Below are positions 1-7,250 of a DNA stretch of 9,524 bases, piece after piece (position 1 is the first letter of the stretch; every line of letters starts with the position of its first letter). The notes under the pieces are model-generated. The model saw nothing but the letters and a program-made list of their open reading frames with translations. It was not told where the DNA came from and searched no databases. The stretch comes from DASSWG01 sp035704905 (GTDB lineage Bacteria > Bacteroidota > Bacteroidia > Flavobacteriales > Flavobacteriaceae): positions 1-9,524 of the forward strand of contig DASSWN010000194.1 of the NCBI GenBank assembly GCA_035704905.1, written 5' to 3'. A program made the translations under genes and the position numbers.

Positions 1-99
1 GATCATACAGCCACGCACCGCCGAATTTTCCGCAAGATCCGCCGAAATTACTAATTCATTATACCACTTCGAATAATCTTCTTCACGTTTGGTGAGCAT
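1..99 (-). CDS. proS: prolyl-tRNA synthetase, N-terminal 33 codons (cut by window edge)
   Basis: Read on the minus strand from an ATG at 99-97, the frame runs open to the window edge. It begins MLTKREEDYSKWYNELV and continues with DLAENSAVRGCM. This closely matches the N-terminus I know from the archaeal/eukaryote-like class of prolyl-tRNA synthetase used by Bacteroidota (EDYSKWYNELV, then ADLAENSAVRGCM). The enzyme charges tRNA-Pro with proline in the cytoplasm. Only about the first 7% of a roughly 490-residue protein is present, so the class II motifs 1-3 cannot be checked. No upstream in-frame start is visible before the ATG at 99. The start lies in a CATG palindrome (97-100), so an ATG also occurs there on the plus strand; I consider that one unused. 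The gene diverges from the lipoprotein gene at 206. Confidence 0.87.
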   Translation of the reverse strand, partial: MLTKREEDYSKWYNELVISADLAENSAVRGCMI

Positions 100-144
100 G
101 TTGTTATTATTGATTTTGGCACAAAAATTGCCTTATATTAGATG

Positions 145-176
145 TTCGTTTACTCGGGCAAAATTAATTAAATTTG
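145..176 (+). promoter_or_regulatory. candidate Bacteroidota sigma-A promoter for the lipoprotein-OmpP1 pair
   Basis: TAAATTTG at 169-176 matches the Bacteroidota -7 box TAnnTTTG exactly. TTCG at 145-148, 20 bp upstream, is one base from the -33 box TTTG. Transcription would start near 183, giving a leader of about 20 nt before the ATG at 206. This also argues against the longer reading frame that would start at 98. It is a motif match only. Confidence 0.42.
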
Positions 177-192
177 TTTCACCGCAGGCAAT
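159..192 (-). promoter_or_regulatory. candidate Bacteroidota promoter for proS
   Basis: On the minus strand TAATTTTG (plus coordinates 166 down to 159) matches TAnnTTTG exactly. ATTG (192-189), 22 bp further upstream, could serve as a one-mismatch -33 box. The leader to the proS ATG would be roughly 50 nt. This box lies back to back with the plus-strand -7 box at 169-176, only 2 bp away. The -33 element is weak, so the call is tentative. Confidence 0.3.
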
Positions 193-205
193 AAAATCAA
201 ACGTT

Positions 206-1309
206 ATGAAACTTCACAGATATATAAAAAAAACGCATTCGTTGGTATTGGGATGTGTTGCACTATTTTCCGCAGTTGCATGCGGAAGTTATGAATATGC
301 AGGTTCCGATCAGGATGGCATTTATGCTTCCGAGCCCAAAGTTGGTGCAGAACAGCAACCCAGTCTTTCCGAAAATGAACGAACGGTTCAGGAAAAGGAA
401 ACAAAATCGAACGATTCGGGTTACTATGCCAATTATTTTGGACAGGAATCCGAAAAGATTGAAAAGGCTCAAGAAATTATGTTTACGGATGTAGAAGCGT
501 ATAGCTCGAACCGAGCCGACTCGACCGGTGTGGAAGAAGATGCTTATGCCGGTGATGGACAAATTTCCTATTTAACCGGAGATCCTTCTTGGGGAAGTAA
601 CCCTTCAGAGATTAATGTGAATTATTACAATTCCGGATTTTCTAATCCTTATTATTATGATTACGGATATGGTTGGGGTTACCCGAGCTATGGTATTTCT
701 TTTCATTGGGGATGGCATTCTCCGTACGGATGGTTTTACAATCCTTACTATTACAACCCGTATTATTACGCATATACCCCATATTATTACAACCCTTACT
801 ATTACAATCCGTATTATTATAATCCCTATTATTCCTATTCGCCGTATTACGGGAGGCGAACGGCCTATCATCCGACATATCGTAATGGATACCGAAGCAA
901 TGATTATGATCGGAATGCGGCGCGTTCACAATCTAGGAATAACCGAACGTACAGCCGTGACGGAGTGCGCACCACAGATAGGAATGTTCGGTCTTCACAA
1001 AATGACAGGAACAGCCGTTCTTCTGTAGACCGAATTAGAAATCCAAGAAATATAAATGCCGGAACCAGAACCAGAACGCGTTCATCCAATGATCGGTCTG
1101 TCCGCACGGAAAGGAATGTCAATTCACGTACAAGGACAACTGCTCCAACTCGTCGAACAAGGTCGAACAACACCTCTACGCGAACGAGATCATCTTCCAA
1201 CAACAACAATTCGGGAACAAATGTTCGATCACGAACGTATTCTTCACCAAGTACGCCAACGCGCAGTACAAGAAGCAATTCTTCTTCTGGCAGAAGAGGC
1301 GGAAGATAG
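206..1309 (+). CDS. surface lipoprotein with NPYYY repeats and basic Arg/Ser/Asn tail
   Basis: A 367-residue predicted lipoprotein of unknown function. Residues 1-25 form a type II signal peptide (basic KLHRYIKK, a hydrophobic stretch, then FSAVA) with lipid-modified Cys26. Residues 27-125 are acidic and hydrophilic. Residues 138-216 are extremely rich in Tyr, Asn, Pro, Gly and Trp, including repeated NPYYY units (179-210). Residues 217-367 are a low-complexity, strongly basic tail of Arg, Ser, Thr and Asn ending in GRRGGR. Charge therefore switches from acidic to aromatic to basic along the chain. I recall related flavobacterial proteins carrying the uninformative name 'vitellogenin II precursor'. 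I chose the ATG at 206 because it gives a clean lipoprotein signal and lies just after a candidate promoter; the frame could open earlier (ATG at 98), but that start overlaps the proS start. The OmpP1-family gene follows after 28 bp with no terminator, so the two are probably co-transcribed. Surface adhesion or binding of an anionic polymer is only a guess. Confidence 0.8.
   Translation: MKLHRYIKKTHSLVLGCVALFSAVACGSYEYAGSDQDGIYASEPKVGAEQQPSLSENERTVQEKETKSNDSGYYANYFGQESEKIEKAQEIMFTDVEAYSSNRADSTGVEEDAYAGDGQISYLTGDPSWGSNPSEINVNYYNSGFSNPYYYDYGYGWGYPSYGISFHWGWHSPYGWFYNPYYYNPYYYAYTPYYYNPYYYNPYYYNPYYSYSPYYGRRTAYHPTYRNGYRSNDYDRNAARSQSRNNRTYSRDGVRTTDRNVRSSQNDRNSRSSVDRIRNPRNINAGTRTRTRSSNDRSVRTERNVNSRTRTTAPTRRTRSNNTSTRTRSSSNNNNSGTNVRSRTYSSPSTPTRSTRSNSSSGRRGGR
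740..850 (+). repeat. in-gene tandem 15-bp repeats encoding NPYYY
   Basis: Imperfect tandem 15-bp units of the form AAYCCNTAYTAYTAY encode NPYYY, NPYYY, (AYTPYYY), NPYYY, NPYYY, NPYYS, (YSPYY) at residues 179-215 of the lipoprotein. Third positions differ between units (C or T in Tyr codons, T or G in Pro codons). The array is therefore not freshly duplicated, and selection appears to hold the amino-acid pattern. Changes of one unit would preserve the frame. Confidence 0.85.
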
Positions 1310-1337
1310 ATCATTCATTAACTGAAATTTGTTTAAA

Positions 1338-2873
1338 ATGAAAAGACTCACTTTATTTTTTTTAGCGGTGATCGGTTTTTCGCAACTATATGCCCAAGAT
1401 ATTACCGATGCTGTGCGTTATAGTTCCGAAAATCTTGCGGGCACGGCTCGTTTTACTGGAATGAGCGGTGCATTCGGAGCGCTGGGCGGCGATTTTTCTG
1501 CAATAGGGATCAATCCCGCGGGAAGTGCGGTTTTCTTAAACAGCGCGGCGACCGTTTCCTTAAACATTGATTATAATCAGAACGATGTGAATTTTATGAA
1601 TGGTTTTTCAAATTCATCGGATTCAGATTTCAATTTGAACCAAGCTGGAGCCGTTTTCCTTTTCAACAATACATCGGAAGATTCGCCATTCAAAAAGTTT
1701 AGTGTAGCTTTAACCTACGATCAGGTAAACAACTTTGAAAATGAAATTTTTGCTTTTGGGAATAATTCGCAGTCCATTGACACGTATTTTTTAAACAAAG
1801 CAAATGGAGTTCCGTTGGATTTGTTTATACCACTGCAACATGAAAGTTTATCGGACTTATATACTTATTTAGGTTCCGCCAATTTTTCGGCAGAAGGATT
1901 CAATAATTACGATTTACAGGAAGCTTATTTAGGTTATGAAACCTATTTATTCGATGCCGTAGATCCGGATGATTTGAACAATACGGCCTATACTTCTAAT
2001 GTTGTGGGTTCGGATTTTTACCAAGAATACAATCAGATTTCCACTGGATTGAACGGAAAGTTTTCCATTAATGCGGCGACACAGTTCAAGAATGATCTTT
2101 ATATGGGGATAAATATCAACAGCCATTTTATCAATTATGAACGAACCACGGCTTTTTACGAGGAAAATAATAATGAAGAAAGTGAAATCAACCGTATTTA
2201 TTACGAAAATACTTTGCGGACATTTGGCTCCGGACTTTCATTTCAGGTTGGGGCGATTTATAAACTCGGTAAAATGGTTCGTTTGGGAGCATCTTATACT
2301 TCTCCAACTTGGTACACCCTTTCCGAAGAAACGGTTCAATATTTGGAAACGGCGAGTGATGAATTTGGAACAGCAATAGCAGATCCACGGGTAACAAATC
2401 TTTTTCCGGATTACCAATTGAGAACTCCTGGCAAAATTACCGCGAGTATGGCCGTGGTCTTTGGAAAATCCGGTTTGATCAGTTTTGATTGGTCGAACAA
2501 AAATTTTGCGAATACCGAATTTGGTTCCGAATATGGCGATCACGTTTTTGCAGTGCAAAATTCAGTGATTGAAAATAATTTGAAAACAGCTTCCACATAT
2601 CGTATTGGGGGAGAATATCGACTTTCTGAATGGAGTTTGCGGGCGGGTTATCGTTTGGAAGAAAGTCCCTATAGGAATGAAAAAATCATGGGCAATTTAA
2701 CTGGATATTCTTTTGGAGTAGGATATGATTTTGGAAATATTGAACTCGATTTTGCTTTTGACCGGGCTTCTCGCGATTACGGACAAAGATTGTATCAAAC
2801 CGGATTCACAGAAAGGGCCATGATCGATAATACGAATTCGCATTATACACTTTCCCTCAGTTTTGGGATTTAA
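1338..2873 (+). CDS. FadL/OmpP1/TodX-family outer-membrane transport protein
   Basis: A 511-residue outer-membrane beta-barrel of the FadL/OmpP1 family, which moves hydrophobic compounds such as long-chain fatty acids across the outer membrane. Flavobacterial members are often labelled 'hemin receptor' or 'OmpP1'. The signal peptide covers residues 1-19 (cut at LYA-Q). The mature N-terminus carries the family signature region TARFTGMSGAFGALGGDFSA followed by an Asn-Pro-Ala motif (N59-P60-A61), equivalent to the conserved NPA of FadL's N-terminal plug. The rest alternates aromatic and small residues as in amphipathic strands and ends in YTLSLSFGI, a plausible barrel-terminal strand. I chose the ATG at 1338; an in-frame TTG at 1329 would add only three residues ahead of a normal signal peptide. 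It lies 28 bp after the lipoprotein gene and has no promoter of its own that I can see. The substrate cannot be read from sequence. Confidence 0.85.
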   Translation: MKRLTLFFLAVIGFSQLYAQDITDAVRYSSENLAGTARFTGMSGAFGALGGDFSAIGINPAGSAVFLNSAATVSLNIDYNQNDVNFMNGFSNSSDSDFNLNQAGAVFLFNNTSEDSPFKKFSVALTYDQVNNFENEIFAFGNNSQSIDTYFLNKANGVPLDLFIPLQHESLSDLYTYLGSANFSAEGFNNYDLQEAYLGYETYLFDAVDPDDLNNTAYTSNVVGSDFYQEYNQISTGLNGKFSINAATQFKNDLYMGININSHFINYERTTAFYEENNNEESEINRIYYENTLRTFGSGLSFQVGAIYKLGKMVRLGASYTSPTWYTLSEETVQYLETASDEFGTAIADPRVTNLFPDYQLRTPGKITASMAVVFGKSGLISFDWSNKNFANTEFGSEYGDHVFAVQNSVIENNLKTASTYRIGGEYRLSEWSLRAGYRLEESPYRNEKIMGNLTGYSFGVGYDFGNIELDFAFDRASRDYGQRLYQTGFTERAMIDNTNSHYTLSLSFGI

Positions 2874-2905
2874 ATACTTTTTAAACCCAATTAGAAAAAC
2901 GTATT
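2873..2905. terminator. AT-rich hairpin between convergent genes, possible two-way terminator
   Basis: AATACTTTTT (2873-2882) pairs with AAAAACGTATT (2895-2905) with one bulged C and a 12-nt loop. The A and T runs sit on opposite arms, so either strand would end its hairpin with T-rich sequence. The structure overlaps the last base of the OmpP1 stop codon and the stop codon of the convergent barrel gene. The stem has few GC pairs, so its strength is doubtful. Confidence 0.35.
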
Positions 2906-3524
2906 AGCGGTTAGGAAGAATATAAATTACGAGTCCCACACTTATATTGACAAAAGCTCCGCCATATCCATCGTGTGGCAACTTACCCTTATCTATCATT
3001 TCTCCATTGTAACCGTGTTGTACTTCAAAACCTTTGACAAAAGTAATATCGGCCAAGACATCTACCCCACGGCCTACGGGATAAAGCGTCGTAAATCCGA
3101 GCGTTATATTTCCGATATTATCATAAGGGTCTTCTGCGTTCGGATATGGAACAAAAGTGAGACCTCCCCCCAGATGACCAAGTAGATCAAAATCGGAACG
3201 TCTTCCAAAATCAAAAACATTTCCAAAATTTATAATTCCCTCCAAAGCAATTCGGTTATACGTAGTTCCTATACCATGGTTGTTTTTATCTTCAAAACGA
3301 TTGCGCGCATAATGTCCTTTCAGTCCATATTTGTCGTTGAACATATAGCGAAGGGAAAGTTGAAACTGTTTAAACGCTATATAATCACTGGTATTAATAA
3401 AATTACTGGGGGAAAACGGAATATGAAGTCCCGCACTACCCTCAATAGACCATTTTCCATCCTGCCGCACCTGAGCCGTGGAACTCATCGAAACGAAAAA
3501 AAATAGTAAAATAAAATAACGCAT
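2904..3524 (-). CDS. stand-alone OmpA-type outer-membrane beta-barrel protein
   Basis: A 206-residue secreted barrel protein. The signal peptide is residues 1-17 (cut at STA-Q). The mature part resembles the N-terminal eight-stranded barrel of Bacteroidota OmpA-family porins. Residues 25-37 (WSIEGSAGLHIPF) look like a first strand, FQLSLRYMFNDKYGLKGHYA (residues 53-72) matches the family pattern RYMFN-KxGL, and a later segment reads FDLLGHLGGGLTF. The C-terminus (NISVGLVIYILP) looks like a closing strand. The peptidoglycan-binding OmpA domain that usually follows is absent; the protein simply ends, with no remnant downstream before the stop. It probably spans the outer membrane as a small structural or binding barrel. 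It lies 200 bp downstream of icmF on the same strand but has its own candidate promoter, so co-transcription is uncertain. Confidence 0.75.
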   Translation of the reverse strand: MRYFILLFFFVSMSSTAQVRQDGKWSIEGSAGLHIPFSPSNFINTSDYIAFKQFQLSLRYMFNDKYGLKGHYARNRFEDKNNHGIGTTYNRIALEGIINFGNVFDFGRRSDFDLLGHLGGGLTFVPYPNAEDPYDNIGNITLGFTTLYPVGRGVDVLADITFVKGFEVQHGYNGEMIDKGKLPHDGYGGAFVNISVGLVIYILPNR

Positions 3525-3573
3525 GTGACCTATATTTTAAATTAGTTCAGATTTCAGTCGCCGAAACAAAAAA

Positions 3574-3581
3574 CAAAATTA
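3574..3581 (-). promoter_or_regulatory. candidate -7 box for the OmpA-type barrel gene
   Basis: On the minus strand the site reads TAATTTTG, an exact match to TAnnTTTG, about 43-50 nt upstream of the ATG at 3524. No good TTTG -33 box lies at 19-22 bp; the nearest candidates are closer (11-15 bp). It is a motif match only. Confidence 0.3.
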
Positions 3582-3602
3582 GTCTTTTATCCCAAACAAT
3601 TG

Positions 3603-3640
3603 AAAAAAAATCAGTATAATTTTGAAGTTACGTCAACTTC
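3603..3640 (-). terminator. weak hairpin plus distant T-run downstream of icmF
   Basis: GAAGTT (3624-3629) and AACTTC (3635-3640) form a perfect 6-bp dyad with a 5-nt loop, about 85 nt past the icmF stop. On the minus strand a run of eight T follows (plus-strand A8 at 3603-3610), but 13 nt after the stem rather than directly. This is not a classical intrinsic terminator. The rest of 3641-3723 shows no gene or motif I can support. Confidence 0.22.
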
Positions 3641-3723
3641 TTTACAAAGCGGTTATGTATGCTGTACATTTAGTCAGAAATCCTACCTACAATTAGAACC
3701 TGCATTCGTGAAACAATTGCTCT

Positions 3724-6700
3724 CTACATATTTCTCCTATACTGTCCGCCAACTTCAAACAGAGCTTCTGTTATTTGACCTAAGGAACAAATTTTGGTGG
3801 CTTCCATCAATTCCTCAAAAATGTTTTTGTTTTCTATGGCGGATTCCTTCACGTCTTCCAATTTGTTTACTGACTTTTCGCCGTAGGTTTGGTGCAGTTT
3901 CTCCAGTGTTTGAATTTGAAACTGCTTTTCTTCTTCTGTTGCGCGAATTACTTCCCCTGGAATTACCGTGGGCGAGCCTTCACTGCTCAAAAATGTATTC
4001 ACACCGATAATAGGAAAATCACCACTGTGCTTTAGTGTCTCATAATATAAACTTTCTTCCTGAATTTTACTGCGTTGGTACATGGTTTCCATGGCACCCA
4101 ACACCCCACCGCGTTCATTGATACGGTCAAATTCCATTAAAACCGCCTCTTCTACCAAGTCGGTTAATTCTTCAATAATAAAAGAGCCTTGCAATGGATT
4201 TTCATTTTTTGCCAAGCCCAATTCTTTATTGATTATAAGTTGAATTGCCATCGCTCGTCGCACCGAAGCTTCGGTCGGGGTTGTGATCGCCTCGTCATAC
4301 GCATTTGTATGAAGTGAATTGCAATTGTCATAAATGGCATACAAAGCTTGAAGCGTGGTTCGGATATCATTGAAATCAATTTCTTGAGCGTGTAGCGAAC
4401 GTCCGGAAGTCTGAATGTGGTATTTCAACATTTGTGCCCTCGAATTGGCGCCATATTTCAGTTTCATGGCTTTTGACCATATTTTTCGTGCTACACGACC
4501 AATCACCGCATATTCCGGGTCGATTCCGTTGGAGAAGAAGAAAGATAAATTTGGGCCGAATTTATTGATGTCCATTCCGCGGCTCAAATAGTATTCCACA
4601 TAGGTGAACCCGTTCGACAAAGTCAAAGCCAGTTGCGTGATCGGATTTGCTCCTGCTTCAGCAATGTGGTAACCGGAAATCGAAACCGAATAGAAATTGC
4701 GCACTTGGTTTTCAATAAAATATTCCTGAACATCGCCCATTAAGCGTAGGGCGAATTCTGTAGAAAAAATACAGGTGTTTTGTGCCTGGTCTTCTTTCAA
4801 AATATCTGCCTGAACGGTTCCGCGCACTTGCGCCAACGTGCGGTATTTTATTTCATCATAAATCTCTTTTGGAAGCACCATATCGCCCGTAACACCTAGT
4901 AACATTAATCCAAGCCCGTTGTTTCCTTCGGGAAGTTCACCTCGATAAACCGGTCGCTCGATTCCTTTCTCTTTATAAAGTTGATCGATTTTTTTGTTTA
5001 TTTCTTTTTCAAGTTTATTTTCAACAATGTATTTTTCACATTGCTGATCGATCGCAGCATTCATAAAAAACCCGAGCAACATCGGGGCCGGACCATTAAT
5101 AGTCATGCTCACAGAAGTCAACGGACTCGCCAAATCAAATCCGGAATATAGTTTTTTCGCATCATCCAAACAGCAAATTGAAACGCCGGCATTTCCAATT
5201 TTTCCATAAATATCGGGGCGATAATCCGGATCGTTTCCATAAAGTGTTACAGAATCGAAGGCGGTAGATAAGCGCTTTGCGGGCAAACCGCGACTGACAT
5301 AATGAAATCGCCGGTTGGTACGTTCCGGGCCGCCTTCTCCCGCAAACATTCGTGCGGGATCTTCACCTTGACGTTTAAATGGGTATAACCCTGCGGTATA
5401 GGGAAATTTCCCCGGAACATTTTCTTGCGAAATCCATTTCAGCAAATCGCCCCAAGCTTTATATTTGGGTAAAGCTACTTTCGGAATTTGCAAATGGGAC
5501 AAGGATTCGGTATGGGTTTCGATTTTAATTTCTGTGTCGCGAACTTTGAACGAATAAATTGGGCCGTGGTATTTTTTGACCGTTTCGTGCCAAGTGATGA
5601 TTTCTTCCCAGTTAAACGGATCCAAATTCATTTTCACCTTTTCAAATTGATCCAAAAGCAGATTCAAAATTTCTTTTTCTTCGTTTTCTTCTGAAGGAAT
5701 CTCAATTCCCAATTTCGTCAATTTCGGGACTTTTCCAAGAAAACTTTCGATGGTTTTATAAATTCCGTACAACTTCTGGGCAACTTCAACTTGAACCGAA
5801 ACTTTTTCATCGTAACTCCGGTTGTTCTCGGCTATTTCAGAAAGATAGCGCGAACGCGAAGGCGGAATAACGAATACTTTTTCCGACATTTCATCCGAAA
5901 TATGGTAATCGCTTTTTAATCCGGAATTGGTTTTTTCTTCCAATTTGTCCATTACCGCTTTGTAAAGCTGGTTCATTCCCGGATCGTTGAATTGGGAAGC
6001 AATGGTGCCAAAAACCGGCATCTCTTTTGGGTCGCTTTGCCAAAGGCCATGATTCCGTTGGTACTGTTTCTTCACATCGCGCAACGCGTCCAAAGCACCA
6101 CGTTTATCGAACTTATTGAGTGCCACCAAATCGGCGAAATCCAGCATATCAATTTTCTCGAGCTGAGTGGAAGCACCAAACTCAGGGGTCATCACATAAA
6201 GCGCTACATCGCTGTGGTCCATAATTTCGGTATCGCTTTGTCCAATTCCGGATGTTTCCAGAATAATCAAATCATATTCGGCAGCTTTCAGTATTTCAAC
6301 AGCTTCTTGCACATATTTGGAAAGCGCCAAATTCGACTGGCGCGTGGCCAAGGAGCGCATATAAACCCGTGGTGAATTTATGGCATTCATCCGAATGCGG
6401 TCGCCCAAAAGTGCCCCGCCGGTTTTTCTTTTTGATGGATCTACCGAAACAATACCAATGGTTTTTTCTGGAAAATCAACTAAAAATCTACGAACCAGTT
6501 CGTCCACTAAAGATGATTTCCCCGATCCACCAGTCCCTGTAATTCCCAAAACGGGAGGGATTTTTGCTTTGCCGGAAATATTTTTTTCCGTGAATATTTT
6601 CTGAAACTTTTCCGGTTCGTTTTCTGCAACAGTTATTAAACGGGCAATGGTATTGATGTCTTTTTCTTTCAGTTCGCCGTTCAGGTTTTTTTCTTCGGAA

Positions 6701-7152
6701 AGCGTCAGTTCTTCAGAAGTGTCAGAGGTTTTCACCAAATCATTTATCATTCCTTGCAAACCCATTTCGCGGCCATCATCCGGGGAATAAATTTTGGTGA
6801 TGCCATAATCCATTAAATCCTTGATTTCCTCTGGAAGAATCACGCCACCGCCGCCCGCAAATATTTTGATGTGGCCCGCGCCTTTTTCTTGGAGCAAATC
6901 GTACATATATTTGAAATATTCGTTGTGGCCGCCTTGATAGGAAGTCATCGCAATGGCGTTGGCATCTTCTTGAATAGCGGTGTTCACCACTTCTTCCACA
7001 CTTCGGTCATGGCCCAAATGAATCACTTCCACACCAGTAGATTGAATGATGCGGCGCATAATATTGATAGCCGCATCATGCCCGTCAAAAAGAGAAGCCG
7101 CGGTGACAATTCGAACGTTGTTTTTGGGTTTATAAGGAGCTTGTTGTTCCAT
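3724..7152 (-). CDS. icmF: fused isobutyryl-CoA mutase (B12 domain, GTPase chaperone, mutase domain)
   Basis: An 1142-residue IcmF-type enzyme that interconverts isobutyryl-CoA and n-butyryl-CoA with adenosylcobalamin, linking valine-derived and straight-chain acyl-CoAs in the cytoplasm. Residues 12-145 are the B12-binding domain: D23-G-H25-D carries the cobalt-ligand His, and a GGGG stretch is at 100-103. Residues 200-415 are a MeaB/ArgK-type G domain that loads and protects the cofactor: P-loop GTGGSGKS at 206-213, DPSKRKTGGALLGDRIRMN at 238-256, ETSGIGQSD at 299-307, NKFD at 346-349. A linker follows to about 560, then the mutase TIM-barrel domain to 1142, with SISGYH ending at catalytic His829. 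Methylmalonyl-CoA mutase uses a Tyr (in RQYAG) and an Arg (in VRNTY) to hold the substrate carboxylate; here the aligned residues are Phe603 (RMFAG) and Gln791 (AQNTC), the isobutyryl-CoA type. Length, domain order and all motifs are intact. Automated labels may read 'methylmalonyl-CoA mutase'. It stands alone with no cobalamin riboswitch seen upstream; related activity on pivalyl- or isovaleryl-CoA is possible. Confidence 0.93.
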   Translation of the reverse strand: MEQQAPYKPKNNVRIVTAASLFDGHDAAINIMRRIIQSTGVEVIHLGHDRSVEEVVNTAIQEDANAIAMTSYQGGHNEYFKYMYDLLQEKGAGHIKIFAGGGGVILPEEIKDLMDYGITKIYSPDDGREMGLQGMINDLVKTSDTSEELTLSEEKNLNGELKEKDINTIARLITVAENEPEKFQKIFTEKNISGKAKIPPVLGITGTGGSGKSSLVDELVRRFLVDFPEKTIGIVSVDPSKRKTGGALLGDRIRMNAINSPRVYMRSLATRQSNLALSKYVQEAVEILKAAEYDLIILETSGIGQSDTEIMDHSDVALYVMTPEFGASTQLEKIDMLDFADLVALNKFDKRGALDALRDVKKQYQRNHGLWQSDPKEMPVFGTIASQFNDPGMNQLYKAVMDKLEEKTNSGLKSDYHISDEMSEKVFVIPPSRSRYLSEIAENNRSYDEKVSVQVEVAQKLYGIYKTIESFLGKVPKLTKLGIEIPSEENEEKEILNLLLDQFEKVKMNLDPFNWEEIITWHETVKKYHGPIYSFKVRDTEIKIETHTESLSHLQIPKVALPKYKAWGDLLKWISQENVPGKFPYTAGLYPFKRQGEDPARMFAGEGGPERTNRRFHYVSRGLPAKRLSTAFDSVTLYGNDPDYRPDIYGKIGNAGVSICCLDDAKKLYSGFDLASPLTSVSMTINGPAPMLLGFFMNAAIDQQCEKYIVENKLEKEINKKIDQLYKEKGIERPVYRGELPEGNNGLGLMLLGVTGDMVLPKEIYDEIKYRTLAQVRGTVQADILKEDQAQNTCIFSTEFALRLMGDVQEYFIENQVRNFYSVSISGYHIAEAGANPITQLALTLSNGFTYVEYYLSRGMDINKFGPNLSFFFSNGIDPEYAVIGRVARKIWSKAMKLKYGANSRAQMLKYHIQTSGRSLHAQEIDFNDIRTTLQALYAIYDNCNSLHTNAYDEAITTPTEASVRRAMAIQLIINKELGLAKNENPLQGSFIIEELTDLVEEAVLMEFDRINERGGVLGAMETMYQRSKIQEESLYYETLKHSGDFPIIGVNTFLSSEGSPTVIPGEVIRATEEEKQFQIQTLEKLHQTYGEKSVNKLEDVKESAIENKNIFEELMEATKICSLGQITEALFEVGGQYRRNM

Positions 7153-7250
7153 GGAAATTCAAAATTTTTTGGAAGTGCAAGGTACGAAAATACGGTCAAT
7201 TCATTCGTCTGGATTATTTTTCAGATTTCACTTCTTATCTCCATTTCATT

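Noticed and set aside
98..205. Longer lipoprotein start at ATG 98 (or TTG 89)
   Set aside because: It would overlap the proS start codon, include the candidate promoter, and place a second hydrophobic stretch ahead of an already complete lipoprotein signal peptide starting at 206.
605..1314. Several long open frames on both strands opposite or within the lipoprotein gene
   Set aside because: They are shadows of its repeated codons; the translations are low-complexity Ile/Val/Arg or Met/Ile strings without a signal peptide or domain.
3600..4010. Plus-strand open frame across the end of icmF
   Set aside because: It begins with TTG in the intergenic gap, runs antisense through the conserved mutase gene, and its protein shows no family features.
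5992..6375. 127-codon plus-strand frame antisense to icmF
   Set aside because: It lies wholly inside the GTPase-coding part and mirrors its codon pattern; no start signal or recognisable domain.
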